Source: Lysobacterales bacterium
GTDB taxonomy: Bacteria > Pseudomonadota > Gammaproteobacteria > Xanthomonadales > SZUA-36
Assembly (NCBI GenBank): GCA_029287515.1
Contig: JARFQZ010000245.1
Span: forward strand, 1-11,473
DNA: 11,473 nucleotides
Direction of reading: 5' to 3'
The position numbers and the translations under genes are program-made. Positions 7,998-11,473 of the stretch are shown piece after piece. A model generated the notes under the pieces. It had not been told where the DNA came from, searched no databases, and saw only the letters and a list, made by a program, of their open reading frames with translations. Each line of letters opens with the position of its first letter. Position 1 is the first letter of the stretch.

Positions 7998-9243
7998 TTC
8001 CGTGAGCCAGCCAAACCGGCGTAACTGGAAGGATATTCTTTTCAGTCGCCGGATGCTGGTCTGCGTATTTATCGGTTTCACGTCCGGCATGCCGCTGTAC
8101 GTTCTGATCCAGTTGGTGCCCGCCTGGCTGCGCTCCAACGGGGTGGACCTGGCAACCATCGGTCTGTTTTCGCTGGTGTCCCTGCCGTATACGTGGAAAT
8201 TCCTGTGGTCACCGATCATGGACCGGTTTGCGCCACCGTTCCTGGGGCGCCGCCGGGGCTGGGCGCTGATCACACAGGTAGGCCTGCTGATCTCCATCGG
8301 CATGCTCGGCGTGTTTGATCCCGGCCAGTCGCTTGGCGTAATCGTTGGGGTCGTGTTTTCAGTCGCCCTGTTCTCGGCCAGCCAGGATATCGTGATCGAT
8401 GCTTACCGCAGAGAATTACTGGCCGACGACGAACTGGGCACCGGTAATTCGTTTTTCATTAACGCCTACCGGTTGTCTTCGCTGGTTCCGGGGTCGCTTG
8501 CCCTGATACTTTCAGATCACCTGCCCTGGTCTTCAGTATTCTGGATAACCGCGGTTTTTATGGCGGTGGGGATGGTGACGTCGCTGGTCATAAGGGAAGT
8601 CAGCGACGATGCACTGGCGCCGCATACCTTGCGCGAGGCGGTGATCGAGCCCTTCCGGGAATTCTTCGCCCGCGACGGCGTGGCTGCCGCCGTGGCAGTG
8701 CTGGCATTCATGTTCCTGTACAAGCTGGGAGATAACATGGCGACCGCACTGGCCACGCCGTTCTACCTGGACATGGGATTCACCCGGACCGAAATTGGCG
8801 CAGTCGCAAAAATCGCGGCCCTTTGGGCCTCGATTGCAGGGTCCATCATCGGTGGCATCGCCATGCTGAAACTCAGCATCAACAAGGCGCTGTGGATTTT
8901 CGGATTCGTTCAACTGGTGACAATTCTCGGCTTCGCATGGCTCAGTGTTATCGGTCATGACACAACGGCATTATTCGTGGTCGTCAGTGCCGAATACCTC
9001 GGTGTTGGCCTGGGAACAGTGGCGCTGACGGCCTATATTGCCCGTGAAACCAGCCTGGCCTTCACCGCGACCCAGTTCGCACTGTTCAGCAGTTTCATCG
9101 CGATCCCGCGCACCTTCGCCAACGCCTCCACCGGTTTCCTGATAGAGGCGATGGGCTACACCGGTTTTTTCCTGCTATGCACCGCGGTGGCCGCTCCCGG
9201 CATGCTGATGTTGTTCAAGGTGGCGCCCTGGAACGGGAAATAA
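7990..9243 (+). CDS. ampG: AmpG-type muropeptide permease (MFS transporter)
   Basis: AmpG imports GlcNAc-anhydroMurNAc peptides through the inner membrane for peptidoglycan recycling, which also feeds AmpR/AmpC signalling where those exist. This protein of about 417 residues is hydrophobic throughout, with roughly 12 membrane segments. It shares diagnostic stretches with E. coli AmpG: KFLWSPIMDRFAPPFLGRRRGW (about 70-91), SASQDIVIDA (129-138), LYKLGDN, and FTATQFALFSS near the C-terminus. E. coli AmpG is longer (491). The start is uncertain: TTG 7984, GTG 7990 and GTG 8002 are all in frame and none has a strong ribosome binding site. I use GTG 7990, which overlaps the nuclease stop by 8 nt and implies translational coupling. 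The family match is strong; the exact substrate is inferred from it. Confidence 0.88.
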   Translation: MNDSVSQPNRRNWKDILFSRRMLVCVFIGFTSGMPLYVLIQLVPAWLRSNGVDLATIGLFSLVSLPYTWKFLWSPIMDRFAPPFLGRRRGWALITQVGLLISIGMLGVFDPGQSLGVIVGVVFSVALFSASQDIVIDAYRRELLADDELGTGNSFFINAYRLSSLVPGSLALILSDHLPWSSVFWITAVFMAVGMVTSLVIREVSDDALAPHTLREAVIEPFREFFARDGVAAAVAVLAFMFLYKLGDNMATALATPFYLDMGFTRTEIGAVAKIAALWASIAGSIIGGIAMLKLSINKALWIFGFVQLVTILGFAWLSVIGHDTTALFVVVSAEYLGVGLGTVALTAYIARETSLAFTATQFALFSSFIAIPRTFANASTGFLIEAMGYTGFFLLCTAVAAPGMLMLFKVAPWNGK

Positions 9244-9387
9244 GCTGCCTGCGAGAAGCCAGCGGTGAAATGCTATCCATGCCCGGTGTGGTAACCGATC
9301 CAAAGTAGTCGGGTTCCTCCTGCAGAATTACCCGGGAAGCGATGATAATCAGTCTGCTCTCATGCTGATTTGACCTACAATCTCACC
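9244..9387 (+). other. Intergenic region between the permease and hydrolase genes
   Basis: These 144 nt carry no open frame I can support. A 5-bp inverted repeat (CGGGT near 9310, ACCCG near 9330) is too weak to call a terminator. The only convincing signal is the -10-like box at its right end, listed separately. Confidence 0.5.
9376..9381 (+). promoter_or_regulatory. Candidate -10 box of the hydrolase gene
   Basis: TACAAT differs from the sigma-70 consensus TATAAT by one base and ends 6 nt before the ATG at 9388. Transcription normally starts about 7 nt after the -10 box, which would fall on that ATG. No ribosome binding site precedes the ATG, which fits a leaderless message. The region where a -35 box should lie (9352-9359) is poor, so this rests on the -10 box and its spacing alone. 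Confidence 0.35.
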
Positions 9388-10296
9388 ATGACATCCGAAA
9401 GCACGGATACAATGCGCCACCTCGAAGCTGCCGATGGCACAAAGCTTTACTACTGGGTCCAGCGCTGCGGAATCAAATCGGCGCCGGCGGTTCTGTTGAT
9501 CCACGGCGCCGCCAGCAATCACACACGCTGGTCAGAGTTTACCCGCAGCACTTCGCTCCGCAACCGCTTTGACATTGTCCGCCCCGACATGCGGGGCAAC
9601 GCGCGGTCGATGTGCCGGGGAAAACTGGATCTTGGAACCTGGTGTCGTGACCTGAAGGCAATACTTGAGGCTGAAGGCTACGGCCCGTCTATCGTGGTCG
9701 GTCACAGCCTGGGGGCCCAGATTGCGCTCCACCTGGCGGCTACCTGTCCGGAGCGCGTGGGCGCCCTGGCGCTCATCGATCCCGTTGTGCCCAAAGCGCT
9801 GAAGGGCAAGCGACGGTGGACCAAGCGGATGGAGCCTGTTATCCGGCCAGGAGTCTGGCTACTGCGTGCCCTCAACCGGCTAGGCCTGCGGCGGCGTAAG
9901 TTCCCCCTGATGGATCTGGAAGATCTCGACAAAAAGACGCGCGCAGACATGCAGGGGGACCATCCCCAGCAGGAACTGGTGCGGCGCTACAGCGCACTGG
10001 GACTGATCCTCGAATACATGCCCACCGCCAATTACGTACAGCAGATCATGGCAACGGCAGCGCAGTTGCCGGGACTGGAAGAAATTACCGCACCAACATT
10101 GGTGCTCGAGTCAGCCGGGGTCGATTTCATGGATCGCACGCGGTCACGCGCCGAACTCGCCCGTTTACCCAACAGGGTTCTGGTCGAGATCGATGCGACT
10201 CACTGGCCACTGACGGAGCGGCCGGATGATGTCCGCGAGGCGATTGAAGCCTGGGCCCTGCAACTCGATTTGCCGGCAGCTACCCTCTGGTGTTGA
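9388..10296 (+). CDS. Alpha/beta-hydrolase fold protein
   Basis: The 302-residue protein has the classic alpha/beta-hydrolase layout: an oxyanion-hole region LIHGAASNHTRW (37-48), the nucleophile elbow GHSLG with Ser107 (105-109), a helical cap with many basic residues (about 138-195), and a catalytic His272 in IDATHWPLTERP. The catalytic acid is probably Asp246 or Asp249 in ESAGVDFMD. No signal peptide is seen, so it is likely cytosolic. The substrate cannot be read from the sequence; esterase, lactonase and C-C hydrolase activities are all possible. The ATG at 9388 is preferred to a TTG six codons earlier (9370), which would overlap the candidate -10 box. It lies 144 nt after the permease and probably has its own promoter. 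The next gene is convergent. Confidence 0.85.
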   Translation: MTSESTDTMRHLEAADGTKLYYWVQRCGIKSAPAVLLIHGAASNHTRWSEFTRSTSLRNRFDIVRPDMRGNARSMCRGKLDLGTWCRDLKAILEAEGYGPSIVVGHSLGAQIALHLAATCPERVGALALIDPVVPKALKGKRRWTKRMEPVIRPGVWLLRALNRLGLRRRKFPLMDLEDLDKKTRADMQGDHPQQELVRRYSALGLILEYMPTANYVQQIMATAAQLPGLEEITAPTLVLESAGVDFMDRTRSRAELARLPNRVLVEIDATHWPLTERPDDVREAIEAWALQLDLPAATLWC

Positions 10297-10347
10297 GAAG
10301 TCTCTTCTTCGATAAGGCGCAAGAATAGTAGGAAACGGATGATCTCA

Positions 10348-10380
10348 GCAGTGCGTCGTCAGCAGATATCAACGCACTGC
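10348..10380. terminator. 9-bp perfect inverted repeat between convergent genes, possible bidirectional terminator
   Basis: GCAGTGCGT (10348-10356) and ACGCACTGC (10372-10380) pair perfectly around a 15-nt loop. The hairpin lies 51 nt after the hydrolase stop and 10 nt after the end of the convergent UPF0016 gene. There is no clear U-tract on either strand; CCCAAAATC follows on the plus strand. Termination is therefore inferred mainly from position. A second small hairpin, AGAAG/CTTCT, begins right at the hydrolase stop (near 10297-10309). Confidence 0.45.
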
Positions 10381-10390
10381 CCCAAAATCT

Positions 10391-10678
10391 TCACTGCGCC
10401 TGGAATATCCCGTGATACAGCGTCCAGATGCCAATCACGATAAAACCTGTCCCGGCCAGGATAGACATCATTTTCACGTTGATGACCTGCGCCAGCAGGG
10501 TGCCGGCCGCCACGCCGATGGCGCTGGTCAGCACCAGGGCTGAAGCGGACCCCAGGAAGACGGTCCATTTGCTGACCTCCTTGTCGGCTGCGAACAGCAT
10601 CGTGACCAGTTGGGTCTTGTCCGCCATTTCGGCGATAAATACGGCGGCGAATACGGTAGCGAGCAATTTCCATTCCAT
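10391..10678 (-). CDS. Half-size UPF0016 (GDT1/TMEM165-type) cation transporter
   Basis: UPF0016 proteins are inner-membrane transporters; characterised bacterial members export manganese and eukaryotic ones move Mn2+ or Ca2+. The usual protein has two repeats of three helices, each with an ExGD(K/R)(S/T) motif, in about 190-200 residues. This one has 95 residues: one repeat with the motif EMADKTQ (17-23) in the first helix and two further hydrophobic helices (about 38-62 and 70-92). The usual Gly of the motif is Ala. A single-repeat protein would have to pair with itself or with another half encoded elsewhere. The ATG at 10676-10678 has a near-perfect ribosome binding site, AAGGAG, 6 nt upstream and overlapping the stop of the peptidase gene. 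Family sure; metal specificity inferred. Confidence 0.85.
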   Translation of the reverse strand: MEWKLLATVFAAVFIAEMADKTQLVTMLFAADKEVSKWTVFLGSASALVLTSAIGVAAGTLLAQVINVKMMSILAGTGFIVIGIWTLYHGIFQAQ

Positions 10679-10689
10679 CAGGGACTCCT

Positions 10690-11473
10690 TCAGCCGGCCA
10701 TCGACTGGCGTACAAGGTGATAGTAGTAGCGAATGGCTTCAAAATAACTTTCCGTAGCCACGTGTTCGTCGATACCGTGCACGTAACCGATGGTCTCGGG
10801 CCGGGCTCTCAGGAACATGAAGCGGTAGACGTTGGGTGATACGTCGTAAAAGTACCGGGCGTCCGTGCCACCGCGCACCATGTACGGCGCGACCAGGATA
10901 TTCTCATCCATACCCCTGATGGTTTTCGAAATCAGTTGGTAGCCGGTTGAATCGGTGGGTGACACCGGTGATGGGTTGATGCCGTATTCGTCGGTGACTT
11001 CCACGCGCTCGTCATCGATCAGGTCGATCACGCGTTGTTTCACGGTTTCGGTGGTTTCCCCGGGGAGAATCCTGAAATTGATCACGCCTGTGGCGCGGGT
11101 CGGCAGGATGTTGGACTTGGGGCTGCCGCTGGCCATGGTGGCGGCGGTGGTGGTGCGCAGGCCGGCAGCATCGTCCTTGCTTTGCAGCATTACTTTCTTC
11201 ACCAGCGGTGAGAACAGCCACAGGTTGCTCATGGCCAGGCGCTTGCCGAACGGCATCTCCACGCCCAGGGTTTCGAAGGTCGGGTAGAAGTAATCCAGGC
11301 TGGCCGGGAAAGGGTTGTCTTCCACTTTCACGATCGCACGGCTCAGGATTCCGAGAGCAGTCTGTGCCGGCGGTTGCGATGAATGCCCGCCTGGCGAGTT
11401 CACGGTCAGCACCAGGTTGACATAGCCTTTTTCCGAGACGCCGATAATCGCCACGGGCTGATCGATGTCCGGG
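10690..11473 (-). CDS. M20-family metallopeptidase (carboxypeptidase/aminoacylase type), 5' end outside window
   Basis: The visible 260 residues are the C-terminal half of an M20 zinc peptidase. The dimerisation/lid domain opens with VNLVLTVNSPGGHSSQPP, typical of the family and of PM20D1/carboxypeptidase S-like members. The return to the catalytic domain shows MVRGGTDARYF and then GYVHGIDEHV, where the last His is the expected metal ligand. The N-terminal catalytic part, with the first His-x-Asp metal site, lies beyond base 11473. The frame stays open to the edge (PDIDQP precedes the GTG at 11452-11454), so that GTG is not the real start. The gene ends 11 nt before the UPF0016 gene and its stop overlaps that gene's ribosome binding site. 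The substrate cannot be told from this part; a dipeptide, N-acyl amino acid or similar amide is likely. Confidence 0.9.
   Translation of the reverse strand, partial: PDIDQPVAIIGVSEKGYVNLVLTVNSPGGHSSQPPAQTALGILSRAIVKVEDNPFPASLDYFYPTFETLGVEMPFGKRLAMSNLWLFSPLVKKVMLQSKDDAAGLRTTTAATMASGSPKSNILPTRATGVINFRILPGETTETVKQRVIDLIDDERVEVTDEYGINPSPVSPTDSTGYQLISKTIRGMDENILVAPYMVRGGTDARYFYDVSPNVYRFMFLRARPETIGYVHGIDEHVATESYFEAIRYYYHLVRQSMAG

Noticed and set aside
9300..9340. A terminator after the permease gene.
   Set aside because: The inverted repeat is only 5 bp with a 15-nt loop and no U-run.

Overview
This window reads as a chromosomal segment of a gammaproteobacterium with moderately high GC content. 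Two things support that: the fis-purH-purD order, and UvrD, PurH, PyrE, Fis and AmpG homologs that resemble the Escherichia/Pseudomonas proteins. I cannot name the genus. Nearly all of it is housekeeping DNA. I see no insertion sequence, prophage, CRISPR array, tRNA or rRNA, and no stretch over 300 bases without a gene.

Left part, minus strand (1-7081). In transcription order: pyrE (orotate phosphoribosyltransferase), a secreted DUF4124 coiled-coil protein, a membrane-anchored zinc-ribbon/DUF3426 protein, fis, purH, purD and then uvrD. Genes from pyrE to the zinc-ribbon gene overlap or nearly abut, and purH-purD are 2 nt apart, so this looks like one or two operons joining pyrimidine synthesis, the last purine steps and the nucleoid regulator Fis. 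In many relatives dusB precedes fis; here it is missing and only 94 nt separate fis from the zinc-ribbon gene. The helicase gene uvrD carries an in-frame TAA at 171-173. Recognisable UvrD sequence continues in the same frame to the window edge, so the gene is broken, split, or contains a sequence error.

Middle part, plus strand (7212-10296). A Mg-dependent exonuclease III/AP endonuclease diverges from pyrE across a 130-nt region. In Pseudomonas this position holds crc, its catalytically dead relative, but here the active-site residues are intact. An AmpG-type muropeptide permease overlaps its end. After a 144-nt gap comes an alpha/beta hydrolase whose -10-like box sits where a leaderless message would begin.

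Right part, minus strand (10391-11473). An M20 metallopeptidase runs off the window and is followed 11 nt later by a 95-residue, half-size UPF0016 cation transporter. A 9-bp perfect inverted repeat lies between the two convergent units.

I did not find a convincing new multi-gene system. The items most worth a second look are the uvrD stop, the altered Fis recognition helix with loss of dusB, and the half-size UPF0016 gene.
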